Notes: a model not told the origin generated them from the letters alone. 64,000 nucleotides of DNA from Pelotomaculum sp. (GCA_003489345.1 DNIT01000188.1:1-64000); one strand, 5' to 3'. Shown: positions 1 through 8,111, numbered from the stretch's first letter. Numbers and translations are program-made.

Positions 1-479
1 CCAGGAAGATTATATCCAACGCATCAAACATACGGACCGGCGAAAATCCGTCATACACTTTGGCGGATTTTCTTGATTCGTATCCGCAGTTTGCGCCGGC
101 CGGAGAAGAAGGAGCGGAGGTATACCTGGTACCGGAGGCAATACTGGAATCCTTCGTCGCCCTAGCCCACGCCAGTATCAAAGAAGCGCGGTATCATGAT
201 GCGTGGGCCGTCTGCATGGGGTTTTTTATCGCCCACTTCGCAACGCTGTGGCTGGAGGGGACAGCGGCGGCGGGAAGCTCTGCCGCTAAAGTATTAGCCG
301 CCGCAAAGGCAAAAGGCTTAAGAACCTCCAAGTCTGTAGACGGTGTTTCCGTTAGCTATGATTACGCAGCAATCGCCCAGGATTTAGACGGATGGGCGGC
401 TTGGAAGCTAACCATTTACGGCCAACAATTAGCTACCATGGGTAAGCTTTTTGGCCTGGGCGGTATGGGGGTTTGGTGA
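1..479 (+). CDS. DUF4054-like head-tail connector, 5' end cut by window edge
   Basis: Likely head-tail connector of contractile-tailed phages, acting at the neck between portal and tail. The frame is open from the left edge, and the residues just before the first usable start (TTG at 60) read as coding (PSYTLADFLDSYPQFA), so the true start lies at or before the window edge. The DFLDSYPQF opening followed by Ala-rich helices is typical of DUF4054. It sits directly upstream of the neck genes, in the order seen in other DUF2184-capsid phages. Confidence is good for the family and low for the start. Confidence 0.75.
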   Translation, partial: RKIISNASNIRTGENPSYTLADFLDSYPQFAPAGEEGAEVYLVPEAILESFVALAHASIKEARYHDAWAVCMGFFIAHFATLWLEGTAAAGSSAAKVLAAAKAKGLRTSKSVDGVSVSYDYAAIAQDLDGWAAWKLTIYGQQLATMGKLFGLGGMGVW

Positions 480-485
480 TGCAAT

Positions 486-1094
486 ATGTTTAACGCTTTT
501 GCTAAAGCAACCGTAACCAAAGACAATGCCTCAATTTTGTCCAAAGCCGTACAGGAACTATCGAACCTAGACGTGCTGGTGGGCATTCCAGAGGATACCG
601 CCGAAAGAAAAGACCAGAAAGACGATAAGATCAACAATGCGGAACTGGCATACATCCATACGCATGGGGTCAGGAGTTTGCCCATGCGTAAAGAGATGGA
701 AGAATCCATCAAAAAGGGTAAGACATACGGCAAGGCATTGCAGATGTATATCAAAGAACACGGTTCTCCCCTTTGGCACGTGCCGCCCCGCCCCATAATC
801 GAACCGGCGATTGAAGATGAGGTCAACCGGGAAATTATTGTTGACGATCTAAAGAAAGCCGCCGAGGCGGCGCTTGATGGAGATGAGCGAAAAACCAGGG
901 ATGAATTAACAAAAGCCGGGTTGGATGCTCAAAACATGGTGCGTGATTGGTTTGAGAACCCTAAAAACGAATGGCCGCCAAATGCCGAAGCGACAATCAA
1001 ACAAAAAGGCAGCGACATGCCTCTGATTGATACGGGGGAGCTCAGAAAATCCATCACCTATGTTATCCGGAATAAGGGTGAGGCAAATGATTAA
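486..1094 (+). CDS. HK97 gp10-like neck / tail completion protein
   Basis: Predicted 202-aa neck or tail-completion protein. The middle holds a PPRPIIEPAI motif and the C-terminus a PLIDTGELRKSI motif, the hallmark of HK97-gp10-like minor structural proteins. These cap the portal or join the tail tube to the head. It begins 6 nt after the connector gene, and its stop overlaps the next start (ATGATTAA), so translation is probably coupled. Family assignment rests on motif and position only. Confidence 0.7.
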   Translation: MFNAFAKATVTKDNASILSKAVQELSNLDVLVGIPEDTAERKDQKDDKINNAELAYIHTHGVRSLPMRKEMEESIKKGKTYGKALQMYIKEHGSPLWHVPPRPIIEPAIEDEVNREIIVDDLKKAAEAALDGDERKTRDELTKAGLDAQNMVRDWFENPKNEWPPNAEATIKQKGSDMPLIDTGELRKSITYVIRNKGEAND

Positions 1095-1449
1095 CGTAGC
1101 TGAAATTCTCTATGATCCAGATTTAAACCAGGACTTCACGGTTTACCGTAAAACCGGCACGTGGACTGCTGGGAGATATTCCGAAACAGAAACGCCTTTA
1201 TCCTTTACCGGGGTAATACTTCCGGCCAATGCAAAGGAAATCAATCAATTCCCAGAGGGGGATCGGGTTACGGGTATGATGAAATTCTTTTCTGAGCGTG
1301 AAATATATGTTACCCGTTCCAACGACGAAGGGAAAGGAACGTCCGATCAAATCCTATGGAGCGGTCACAGATACCGGATCATAAACGTCAAGCCCTACAA
1401 GGATTATGGATACTACAGGGCATTCGGTGTTTATATGGATGGTGAGTAA
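1087..1449 (+). CDS. Head closure-like small structural protein
   Basis: A 120-aa protein. The start at 1087 (ATGATTAA, overlapping the previous stop) is preferred over the upstream in-frame ATG at 1027, which lies deep inside the preceding gene. It is beta-rich with a DYGYYRAFGVY ending, a pattern common in small head-closure/stopper proteins located between the gp10-like gene and the neck terminator. Role inferred mainly from order. Confidence 0.6.
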   Translation: MINVAEILYDPDLNQDFTVYRKTGTWTAGRYSETETPLSFTGVILPANAKEINQFPEGDRVTGMMKFFSEREIYVTRSNDEGKGTSDQILWSGHRYRIINVKPYKDYGYYRAFGVYMDGE

Positions 1450-1450
1450 T

Positions 1451-2047
1451 ATGGCTGATACGATCCTCACATTGAGAGAAACAGAAGACCTGTTTCGGAC
1501 TTTGACGTTTACCGTCCTGGGCATTGATCTTGATGATGAAGAGACCGACAACAACGACAAGGTTCGTCTTTCCTGGCATACCTATGGCGCGCCAGCCTGG
1601 AAGATAACCGACGACATTGTTTTTCTACGTGTCGCGACGGTGCCGGATGCTTATATTCAACAGCGTGAAAGCGATTACCAGGATGCGGATATCACCGAAG
1701 AAGCAATCAATGTGGTTTCGGCATACACCCGTGTTTGGTCCGTGCAATGGGTTCTCTACGGCCCCAACAGCTTTGACAATGCCGAAAAAATTAAAAACGC
1801 AATGTATGTGCAAACGATAAAAGAAACTCTTGCGGCTAAAAACATGTATCTAATACTTAACGTGCCCAATGTAACGAGAATACCTGAACTGTATAATGGA
1901 CAATGGTGGAAAAGGGCTGATTTTTCGGCCACATTTAACGAACAGGTAACCATACGCACGAAGGTTCCTTATATTACCGGAACCGACATTAGCCTTGTAA
2001 CTGAAGATAAAGGGGTGATAAAAATAAATGGCAACTCTACCTCTTAG
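1451..2047 (+). CDS. Phage neck terminator / tail completion protein (LIC_12616-like)
   Basis: A 198-aa protein starting at the ATG 1 nt after the previous stop. The central YGPNSFDNAEKI and the ADFSATFNEQV segment near the C-terminus match the neck terminator (gp12-like) family found in front of tail sheath genes. It would sit at the top of the tail tube and stop polymerisation. Its last 20 nt overlap the sheath gene. Confidence 0.65.
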   Translation: MADTILTLRETEDLFRTLTFTVLGIDLDDEETDNNDKVRLSWHTYGAPAWKITDDIVFLRVATVPDAYIQQRESDYQDADITEEAINVVSAYTRVWSVQWVLYGPNSFDNAEKIKNAMYVQTIKETLAAKNMYLILNVPNVTRIPELYNGQWWKRADFSATFNEQVTIRTKVPYITGTDISLVTEDKGVIKINGNSTS

Positions 2048-3500
2048 TGATATTGTGAATGTCACTTTGGAAATATCACCGATGGCAGCCGTGCGCTCCG
2101 GGTTTAATCTTGGGCTCATTATCGGCAATAGCGCCGTTATTCCCCCAAGCGAAAGAGTAAGATTGTATTCCGGGTTAACCGCAATGATCGAGGACGGATT
2201 TACGACAAGCGACCCGGAGTATTCAGCCGCGACGTTGTATTTCGGGCAAAATCCCAGACCGACCAGGCTTGCAGTTGGAAGATGGGGTCTCACTGACGGA
2301 CCAGTGGTCCAAGCGGTCATGGCCTGCCGTGCGGCTAATTCAGAATGGTATGCCTGCACGGTATGCGGAGCGGAAAGCGAAGATGTCCTAGCCATTGCTT
2401 CGTATATTGAGGCTGCGGAACCAAAAAGCGCATTTTTCTATACAACTGCCGATACTGATGTTTTAACCGGTACCGCCTTGACTGCCGGATACGAAACAGG
2501 AGCTGCGGATCCATCCACTGATATTAGCGGCGGAACGGCGAATAAGTTTAAGATTGCGGTAGATGGTGACGCTTCCGATCCTCCAGACTATCAGGGCGTC
2601 ACACTTGCTTTGACGGGCCTCAATACCGGGAATCTCATAGCGGCTGCCATGCAGGAGGAAATTCGGGCCATTGGCGGCGCATATTCTGCTGTGACCGTTA
2701 GTTACGCCGACGGCGTTTACATCATAACCTCCGGGACGACAGGCTTACTGTCAAGAGTAAGGGTTGCAAATGGAGATACGAACAACGTCGCTGCGGCACT
2801 GAAGATAGGCGCAGTCAATGGAGCCGTTGATACAGACGGCGCAGGCAGTATCATGTCTGATCTAAAAGAAAAACAATACATGCGCACCTTGGGCCAATAC
2901 AGTACCGTAACAGATGCAGCCGCCGCCATTTTAGGCTACGCCATGGGGGCCAATACCGGGGTTGCCAACAGCGCGTATACCCTTGCCTATAAGACAGAGG
3001 TTGGCGTTTCCACCGAGGACTTAACGCTAACCCAGGTAGCAACAATCAAGGGTCAAAACGGTAATGTCTACATCAGCCGAGGCAATACCTACAACCTGTT
3101 TGAGCAGGGCATCATGGCCGACGGCACGCCCTTTGACGAAGTAATCAACCTAGACATGCTGTCAAATGATATTCAGCTTGCATGCATGGACCTCCTGACT
3201 AGTGTCCGCAAGGTTCCGCAGACAGAGGACGGTGTTACCATGTTGATTGACGCCATCACTGGGCCTTGTGTTGACGCCAGGAATCGCGGTTTTATCGCCC
3301 CCGGCGTCTGGAAGGCAGAGCCGATCCTGACGCTTAATACGGGGGATGCCCTTTCGCAAGGGTTTTTGGTTCTGTCGGAGTCCATAGCAAGCCAGAGCGC
3401 ATCCGACAGGTCGGCAAGAATTTCTCCGCCGATATATGTTCCAATCAAGTTAGCCGGAGCGATTGAGCACGTAAATATCACCGTTAAGGTCAACCGATAG
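2028..3500 (+). CDS. Tail sheath protein (DUF3383)
   Basis: A 490-aa contractile tail sheath subunit. The N-terminus MATLPLSDIVNVTLEISP and the following GLIIGNSAVIPPSERVRLY are characteristic of DUF3383 sheaths. Residues about 160-265 form an inserted domain with a repeated KIAVDGD / TTGLLSRVRV pattern often found within these sheaths, after which sheath sequence resumes to the C-terminal IEHVNITVKVNR. The gene overlaps the neck terminator gene and precedes the tube gene. A short copy of this N-terminus also occurs at 57564. Confidence 0.88.
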   Translation: MATLPLSDIVNVTLEISPMAAVRSGFNLGLIIGNSAVIPPSERVRLYSGLTAMIEDGFTTSDPEYSAATLYFGQNPRPTRLAVGRWGLTDGPVVQAVMACRAANSEWYACTVCGAESEDVLAIASYIEAAEPKSAFFYTTADTDVLTGTALTAGYETGAADPSTDISGGTANKFKIAVDGDASDPPDYQGVTLALTGLNTGNLIAAAMQEEIRAIGGAYSAVTVSYADGVYIITSGTTGLLSRVRVANGDTNNVAAALKIGAVNGAVDTDGAGSIMSDLKEKQYMRTLGQYSTVTDAAAAILGYAMGANTGVANSAYTLAYKTEVGVSTEDLTLTQVATIKGQNGNVYISRGNTYNLFEQGIMADGTPFDEVINLDMLSNDIQLACMDLLTSVRKVPQTEDGVTMLIDAITGPCVDARNRGFIAPGVWKAEPILTLNTGDALSQGFLVLSESIASQSASDRSARISPPIYVPIKLAGAIEHVNITVKVNR

Positions 3501-3513
3501 GGAGGGATAAGTG

Positions 3514-3942
3514 ATGTATACAACCTATAGCTTTGCAGACGTTTCGGTTGTCATTAAACACCCTTCCGTCGGTCGTATTACGGCGAACGGTGAAGGACTC
3601 GGAAACATCAGCATTTCAATGGCGACCGACCGGACTGCTCATGATGTGGCGGCGGATGGGACCGTAATGGTATCGAAAATACGCGGCAGAAACGGGACGG
3701 TCAGTATTGCTACTCAGCAATCGTCATCTTTAAACAGATGGTTAAAGAAATGGTATAACTACCTCGAAACCGCTGACGCTGATGAATGGGCGGATGCTAC
3801 TATCACCATTAGATCAAATGTAATGGATGATCACCATACGATAACCGGCGTTTCCCCGCAGAAACAGCCTGACAGGCCGTATCAGGCGCAAGGGCAGCAA
3901 GTGACATGGACGCTGATGGCGGCAGATATTCAACAGGATTAA
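3514..3942 (+). CDS. Tail tube protein (DUF3277)
   Basis: A 142-aa inner tail tube subunit polymerising inside the sheath. The YSFADVSVVIKHPSVG start, the conserved ATDRTAHDVAADGTVMVSKIRG block and the TWTLMAADI ending fit DUF3277. The ATG at 3514 is preferred over the GTG at 3511 because of its spacing from GGAGGG at 3501-3506. It follows the sheath as in most contractile tails. Confidence 0.85.
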   Translation: MYTTYSFADVSVVIKHPSVGRITANGEGLGNISISMATDRTAHDVAADGTVMVSKIRGRNGTVSIATQQSSSLNRWLKKWYNYLETADADEWADATITIRSNVMDDHHTITGVSPQKQPDRPYQAQGQQVTWTLMAADIQQD

Positions 3943-3960
3943 ACCCGGGAGGAATCCATT

Positions 3961-4425
3961 ATGAACAAAAGAGAGATTTACAAACCGTTTGAATTTGAGG
4001 GCCGGAAGTGGCGTATCGGAAAATTTGACGCTATGACCGGTTCTTACATTGCATATAAGCTGATGGCCGAAATGCTTCCGATGGGGCTTAATGCTGCGGT
4101 TGGCATTCCTGCACCCGGTTCCCCCGAAGCACAGAATTTATCTCTAGCGCCTGCACAAACGGCGGTTATGTCGAAGGCCGATTTCTTTGAACTGCAACGG
4201 GACTGTCTGAGCGTTGTGGCCGAGATGCTTCCCGCCGGGCCGGCTCCGGTCTTGCTTGAAAACGGCCAGTTTGGGGTCGATGACCTGGAGCATGATGCAA
4301 GAACGGTGTTGGCGCTGACTATTCAGGTGTTGTCATGGAACGTGTCAAGTTTTTTCGACGCCGCCCTCTTGGGTTCCCTAGCCGATTCGATATCGAATAT
4401 ATTCCGGCCAAATGCGAAAATGTAA
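3961..4425 (+). CDS. Tail assembly chaperone, short form (gpG-like)
   Basis: A 154-aa tail assembly chaperone placed between tube and tape measure. It resembles gpG-type proteins that bind the tape measure during tail assembly. The EIYKPFEFEGRKWRIGKFDAMTG start is typical. Near the 3' end, codons TTT TTC at 4351-4356 follow a T, giving a perfect T TTT TTC slippery heptamer that lets ribosomes move into the overlapping frame of the next entry. SD GGAGG lies 5' of the ATG. Confidence 0.8.
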   Translation: MNKREIYKPFEFEGRKWRIGKFDAMTGSYIAYKLMAEMLPMGLNAAVGIPAPGSPEAQNLSLAPAQTAVMSKADFFELQRDCLSVVAEMLPAGPAPVLLENGQFGVDDLEHDARTVLALTIQVLSWNVSSFFDAALLGSLADSISNIFRPNAKM

Positions 4426-4595
4426 ACGAATGGCTTTATTCCCCGGTGATAGCCGGGGACTGGAAGCAGTACGAGCTTTGGAACGGCTGCTATAATCTTG
4501 ATGATTTGCTGGACTGGCATGAAATGGCTACGGTGAAAATAGAGAACCAACGTAGAGCCGAAGAGGCGGCGGCAGCAAAGAGGGGAAATCCATAG
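4335..4595 (+). CDS. Tail assembly chaperone -1 frameshift extension (gpT-like)
   Basis: Overlaps the chaperone gene in the -1 frame and has no convincing SD at its own ATG. It is best read as the extension of a G-T fusion: slipping at 4350-4356 joins the first 132 codons of the chaperone (through Phe-Phe) to RRRPLGFPSRFDIEY and on to the stop at 4595. The extension carries a conserved-looking WLYSPVIAGDWKQYELWNGCYN segment and a charged Ala-rich tail. The arrangement matches lambda-type tail chaperones. Confidence 0.75.
   Translation: MERVKFFRRRPLGFPSRFDIEYIPAKCENVNEWLYSPVIAGDWKQYELWNGCYNLDDLLDWHEMATVKIENQRRAEEAAAAKRGNP
4350..4356 (+). promoter_or_regulatory. Programmed -1 frameshift slippery heptamer
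   Basis: T TTT TTC in the zero frame of the tail assembly chaperone (codons AGT TTT TTC). Tandem slippage keeps full codon-anticodon pairing and enters the open -1 frame, which continues for 80 codons. No clear downstream pseudoknot was found by eye. Confidence 0.75.
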
Positions 4596-4621
4596 GGAAG
4601 GGCCATTACAACCCTTCCCTT

Positions 4622-6115
4622 TTGAGGGGCGTGATTAAAATCTTAAACGTGATCCGTGAGTATTTGATTAGTCTAGGGTATAAGGTTGACACCCAGGGCT
4701 TTGAAGCCGCCAAAAGCACCATGAACGAGATGGGCAAGGTCGTGGATGATTTTGCAGGATCTTCCGCTTTTCGTTTTGCGGCTGCCGGAGCTGCGATAAC
4801 GGGTTTTGTTTATACGGCGGGAAAAGCTCTGCAGCAATTTACTTTTGGCGTTGCCAATGCCGACCTGCAGAATGAAATGTTTGCCCGGCGCATGTGGATG
4901 AGCAAGGATGCGGCGGGAGCATACAGAAATTCCCTAAGCGCCCTTGGTGTTACTTTGAACGACCTTTACCTCTCCCCTGAGCTGATGGATAGATTCGTTG
5001 AGCTGCGGGAACAGGCGTTAACATTAGGTCCTCCCACCGGCTTTGAGGAAAGCATGAAGGAGCTGCGGGAACAGGCGTTAACATTAGGTCCTCCCACCGG
5101 CTTTGAGGAAAGCATGAAGGAGCTCCGCGACATTACTTTTGAGTTCCAGAGGTTTAAGTTGGAGGCCACGTATGCGGTGAAGTGGGTGAGTTATTATCTG
5201 ACCAGGTACCTTTCCGGGCCGCTGTTTGGATTAAAAGGGGGGCTCCGGGAGATAAACGACTTGATCGTGGATAAGATGCCGGTTTGGACTCGCAGAATTG
5301 CACAAGTATTGAGCTGGTTTGTGCGATTCGGGAATGCGGCATATGCGACCGGCAAGGGGCTAGGAAAAATGTGGGACGGCTTGGATGAATCAACAAAGAA
5401 GCTCATTCTATTGCTTGCCGGTTTGCGAACATTGCTCTGGACTCTAGCGTTGCCCTTCGCTCCGCTTATACTTGGCCTTACGGCGCTCATTTTGCTTTAT
5501 GATGACTTTATGACCCATGAAAAAGGTGGAAAATCAGCATTTCCTAAATTGTGGGAAGAAGTTAAGAGGCTAAAAGAAGAAATGGAGGAAGATGGGTCAT
5601 TAACCAAATTTAAAGAAAATCTTGAAGGCATTTCTTCAACTACACTGGACATTTTAAATAATCTTGGCGGTATCATTGCAAAAATAACAGGAATAACAGA
5701 CCTTGGTAGCGTTATCCATGGTTTTTTGGACCTGGTAAATAGGCTACTTGAAAATACTAAGTCATTTTTACAAACAATAGCAGGATCTTTGAAGGATATC
5801 AGGGGATGGCTTGAAAACAACCCTGAACTTCAAGAAGAAGGAGTTAGACAACGAAACGAGGGCTTTAGGGGACTTTTTGGGATAAATGGACTGTTTGAGA
5901 ACGGAGTTTTCGGAAGCGATCCCTTTGGAATGAATAGATACTTCGGTGCAAACCCTTATTTGCTCAACTCTATTAAAGGAAATACCAATATTTCAACGAC
6001 TATAAGCCCGAAATATTATATCTATGGAGCAAGCAACCCTGAAACTGTTGCCCTGGCTATTGCCCGCAAAAGTGCCGGTCTGCAAACTCGAATCTTTCAA
6101 GGAGGGATTACCTAA
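4622..6115 (+). CDS. Tail tape measure protein
   Basis: A 497-aa tape measure, short for the family. It opens with IREYLISLGYKVDTQGFEAA, the usual tape-measure start. A hydrophobic helix cluster lies around residues 260-290, and long helical coiled-coil-prone regions follow. Residues about 127-167 contain an exact 20-residue tandem duplication (see repeat entry). Start choice is unsure: the TTG at 4622 lacks an SD and the GTG at 4631 follows GAGGGG too closely. The stop overlaps the next ATG (TAATG). It sets tail length and probably exits into the host envelope. Confidence 0.78.
   Translation: MRGVIKILNVIREYLISLGYKVDTQGFEAAKSTMNEMGKVVDDFAGSSAFRFAAAGAAITGFVYTAGKALQQFTFGVANADLQNEMFARRMWMSKDAAGAYRNSLSALGVTLNDLYLSPELMDRFVELREQALTLGPPTGFEESMKELREQALTLGPPTGFEESMKELRDITFEFQRFKLEATYAVKWVSYYLTRYLSGPLFGLKGGLREINDLIVDKMPVWTRRIAQVLSWFVRFGNAAYATGKGLGKMWDGLDESTKKLILLLAGLRTLLWTLALPFAPLILGLTALILLYDDFMTHEKGGKSAFPKLWEEVKRLKEEMEEDGSLTKFKENLEGISSTTLDILNNLGGIIAKITGITDLGSVIHGFLDLVNRLLENTKSFLQTIAGSLKDIRGWLENNPELQEEGVRQRNEGFRGLFGINGLFENGVFGSDPFGMNRYFGANPYLLNSIKGNTNISTTISPKYYIYGASNPETVALAIARKSAGLQTRIFQGGIT
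5000..5124 (+). repeat. 60-bp exact tandem duplication inside tape measure gene
   Basis: Two perfect 60-bp copies (5000-5059 and 5060-5119) plus 5 matching bases. They keep the frame and duplicate LREQALTLGPPTGFEESMKE. The absence of any nucleotide difference indicates a very recent event or an assembly artefact. Confidence 0.95.
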
Positions 6116-6693
6116 TGGCTTTATCCCCCGTATTGCCTTATAGGCTGGAAGATGTACAACAACTTGTTTACGCTAAAACAAATATAGGAGGCTATTTCTT
6201 TGACGCCTTTTTGCGCATGGAACATACAAGTTCGATTACTCTAACTGAGCACCCGATTCAATCCGGAGGGACGGCAGTTGATCATTCTTATCTTAACCCC
6301 TCCGTACTGATCATGGAAATAGGCATGTCTGATACGGCTAAAAGCCTTGTTGACGGTCAGTTCGCCGGAGGGTGGTCGCGGTCGGTAAGGGCATATGAAA
6401 TATTGCTGGAGTTGCAAAAACAGCGGCTTCCGATTCAGGTTGTTACCAGACTAAAAGTATACGACAACATGTTGATTGAAACCATAGCCGCCCCGGATGA
6501 CTATACTACGCTTTACGGCTTACGGGCTACGGTAACCCTTCGGGAAATATTCGTCGCTACGGTCAAAACGGTCAAGATTAGTTCTAGGCCGCATGCGACG
6601 GATAGTACCCCAAGGGGAGATGTGCAGCCGGTAGAAACCAAAGAAGCCATTATTCTAGAAATGATTGATTTATACAAAAAGCTTTTTTTGTAA
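6115..6693 (+). CDS. Dit-like tail / baseplate protein
   Basis: A 192-aa protein immediately after the tape measure. TEHPIQSGGTAVDHSYLNPSV and the following LSDT/DGQF-like stretch, then IQVVTRLKVYDNMLIETIAAP, fit the Dit-like N-terminal domain of phage tail proteins, which link tail tube and baseplate hub. It is the last structural gene before the accessory island. A short AT-rich stretch and the lipoprotein gene follow, with no clear intrinsic terminator. Confidence 0.65.
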   Translation: MALSPVLPYRLEDVQQLVYAKTNIGGYFFDAFLRMEHTSSITLTEHPIQSGGTAVDHSYLNPSVLIMEIGMSDTAKSLVDGQFAGGWSRSVRAYEILLELQKQRLPIQVVTRLKVYDNMLIETIAAPDDYTTLYGLRATVTLREIFVATVKTVKISSRPHATDSTPRGDVQPVETKEAIILEMIDLYKKLFL

Positions 6694-6745
6694 AAAATTT
6701 TGCAAATATTATGTTATGATATTTACAAAAAGGAAGAAATGCCTA

Positions 6746-7765
6746 ATGAACAAAATTGCAAAAACAATTTTATTTGCGGTGCTCATATTTATGTTTATTG
6801 GTGTTTCCGCTAGTTTGGTTTCTTGCGTAAGCCAAAATAATGGCAATGATACTGGACTACTAACTAATACAGAGACCTTAACTGATGAAACAAGCATGGA
6901 ACCACCGATTCAATTAACAGTGGAAAAGCTAAGAAATGATTACGACGATAATCCGTTTGCAGCAGATCAGGCATATAAAAATAAAAACCTGGAAATAACA
7001 GGTAAGATACTTACGATTGATAGAAATAATAATGGCGTTCCTTATATTGATTTCGTTGCCGATAATACTCAGGATGTTTTTACTGATGTGTTTTGCCATT
7101 TCGACAAAAAAGACGAGTCTAGTTTAGCTCAGGTAAAACGTGGTCAGATAGTAAAAATACAAGGTATTTGCATGGGTCAGAAAAATTCCAATGTATTACC
7201 TGGAAGTAGCATATTTATTGATAATTGTAAAATTATTAGTGCAGAAGATGATCAAGAACCTGCAGAGGAGCATTCAAGCATACTTTACCAATATTACAAT
7301 AGCAATAGCCCGCAAGAAGATAGTTCTATTGCTATTGTGCCTACCCAGGAAGAAATAAACTACATTATGTCCATAACTTCCGAAGTAGATGATCCAGCAA
7401 TTTATTTCAAAGCATTACTTCAAACGCCTGTAACAACATCTGATGGGGGAACTGGATGGATAACGGCTGTAGTAGGAAGTAGATACCCAACAGCAGATGG
7501 ATATGGTAGGATAGTATTTTTCTGGCACAATAAAGATTTTATTGGATTTGACTCTGATCACGAATCGCTTGCTTCAAGCATAAGCGAATCTGGTCCTGGA
7601 TATATTCAGGTTTCTTATCACCAATATGCACCAGGAGATCCGTTAAGTTCTCCATCTCTACCAGACAAAAAAATAATATATCGCTGGAATGGAAAAACAT
7701 TCTCAGCGTCAGAAAACCTTAATAATAAAGACAATGGCTTAAGTTATGTTCATATTAAAAGATGA
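6746..7765 (+). CDS. Putative lipoprotein with OB-fold (tRNA_anti-like) domain
   Basis: A 339-aa secreted lipoprotein. The ATG at 6746 has AGGAAG 9 nt upstream. Residues 1-28 form a signal peptide ending in the lipobox LVSC, with Cys about residue 29. Residues about 60-165 resemble the tRNA_anti-like OB-fold of bacterial lipoproteins (VEKLRNDYDDNPFAADQAYKNK, then LEITGKI). The C-terminal half is unassigned. It is AT-rich compared with the flanking tail genes and has no place in virion assembly, so it is a probable lysogenic-conversion gene. Function unknown; a role in the lysogen's envelope or in superinfection exclusion is only a guess. Confidence 0.6.
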   Translation: MNKIAKTILFAVLIFMFIGVSASLVSCVSQNNGNDTGLLTNTETLTDETSMEPPIQLTVEKLRNDYDDNPFAADQAYKNKNLEITGKILTIDRNNNGVPYIDFVADNTQDVFTDVFCHFDKKDESSLAQVKRGQIVKIQGICMGQKNSNVLPGSSIFIDNCKIISAEDDQEPAEEHSSILYQYYNSNSPQEDSSIAIVPTQEEINYIMSITSEVDDPAIYFKALLQTPVTTSDGGTGWITAVVGSRYPTADGYGRIVFFWHNKDFIGFDSDHESLASSISESGPGYIQVSYHQYAPGDPLSSPSLPDKKIIYRWNGKTFSASENLNNKDNGLSYVHIKR

Positions 7766-7821
7766 AAATTAGAAAGTGGAAAAATAAAAAATTTCCATAA
7801 GAAATTCTTAAAGCAAACTTA

Positions 7822-7830
7822 TGGTAAAAT
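7822..7830 (+). promoter_or_regulatory. Extended -10 promoter of small hydrophobic peptide mRNA
   Basis: TGG TAAAAT is an extended -10 element with no good -35. The expected transcript start, near 7837, is exactly where the 5' arm of the long-range pair begins. Confidence 0.45.
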
Positions 7831-7836
7831 AAACTT

Positions 7837-8039
7837 GGAGTTGCCGTTTGGCGGTCGGTCACTTTCCCGTGAGGGGAGGTGATGCCTATGATTACATGGC
7901 CGGAACTTTTTGGTTTTTGCCTGTTGATTGTGGGTATCGTTTCTCTATGCTTAATGCATAAGAAATAAACAGACCGCCTTTAAGTAAGGCGGTCTAAGAC
8001 GGTCTAAGGACCTGCCGCCCTGCCAAAAGCGGCAACTCC
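7837..8039 (+). ncRNA. Long-range 5'/3' pairing in toxin mRNA
   Basis: GGAGTTGCCG at 7837-7846 is the exact reverse complement of CGGCAACTCC at 8030-8039. The pairing extends, after a 2-nt bulge, through TTTGGC with GCCAAA. In between lie the peptide gene and a hairpin, AGACCGCC/GGCGGTCT (7971-7995). Pairing of the two ends of a short toxin mRNA is the usual way type I toxins keep the SD closed. TTTTATT after the 3' arm could also end transcription. Confidence 0.6.
7888..7968 (+). CDS. 26-aa hydrophobic peptide, probable type I toxin
   Basis: Peptide of one hydrophobic helix (about residues 7-23) with charged ends, MITWPELFGFCLLIVG then SLCLMHKK. It resembles the small holin-like toxins of type I systems such as TxpA and BsrG. 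A strong SD, GGGGAGGTG at 7873-7881, sits 6 nt before the ATG at 7888; an in-frame ATG at 7882 is too close to it. It is flanked by complementary mRNA ends and faced by an antisense promoter at 8053-8081. It is too short for usual gene callers. Membrane toxicity is inferred, not shown. Confidence 0.6.
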   Translation: MITWPELFGFCLLIVGIVSLCLMHKK

Positions 8040-8046
8040 TTTTATT
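7960..8046 (-). ncRNA. Candidate antisense RNA antitoxin
   Basis: Expected RNA of about 85 nt from a start near 8046 to the hairpin 7971-7995. Read on the minus strand, that hairpin is followed by GTTTATTT, a terminator form. It overlaps the 3' end of the peptide mRNA, as RatA and SR4 do with TxpA and BsrG. Predicted from the promoter and hairpin only. Confidence 0.5.
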
Positions 8047-8052
8047 AAGCAT

Positions 8053-8081
8053 ATGATAACATTTGAAAAAAAATTCGTCAA
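8053..8081 (-). promoter_or_regulatory. Promoter for antisense RNA
   Basis: On the minus strand: TTGACG, 17-nt spacer, TATCAT. This is close to the sigma-A consensus and points back over the 3' end of the small peptide transcript. Confidence 0.65.
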
Positions 8082-8084
8082 TGG

Positions 8085-8111
8085 GAGACCCCTTAAGGGG
8101 TGGCTCTTTTT
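8085..8111 (+). terminator. Intrinsic terminator upstream of HNH gene
   Basis: ACCCC-TTAA-GGGGT stem with a GAG/CTC base, followed by TTTTTCT. It separates the small peptide transcript from the HNH gene. Confidence 0.5.

Noticed and set aside
1850..2395. 181-aa minus-strand ORF across the sheath start
   Set aside because: Lies antisense to two well-supported genes and has no SD or recognisable motif.
5000..5124. 60-bp direct repeats as a regulatory or CRISPR-like element
   Set aside because: They are in frame inside the tape measure and encode a duplicated peptide; no spacer lies between them.
7971..7995. AGACCGCC/GGCGGTCT hairpin as plus-strand terminator
   Set aside because: No T run follows on the plus strand; it fits a minus-strand terminator for the antisense RNA.
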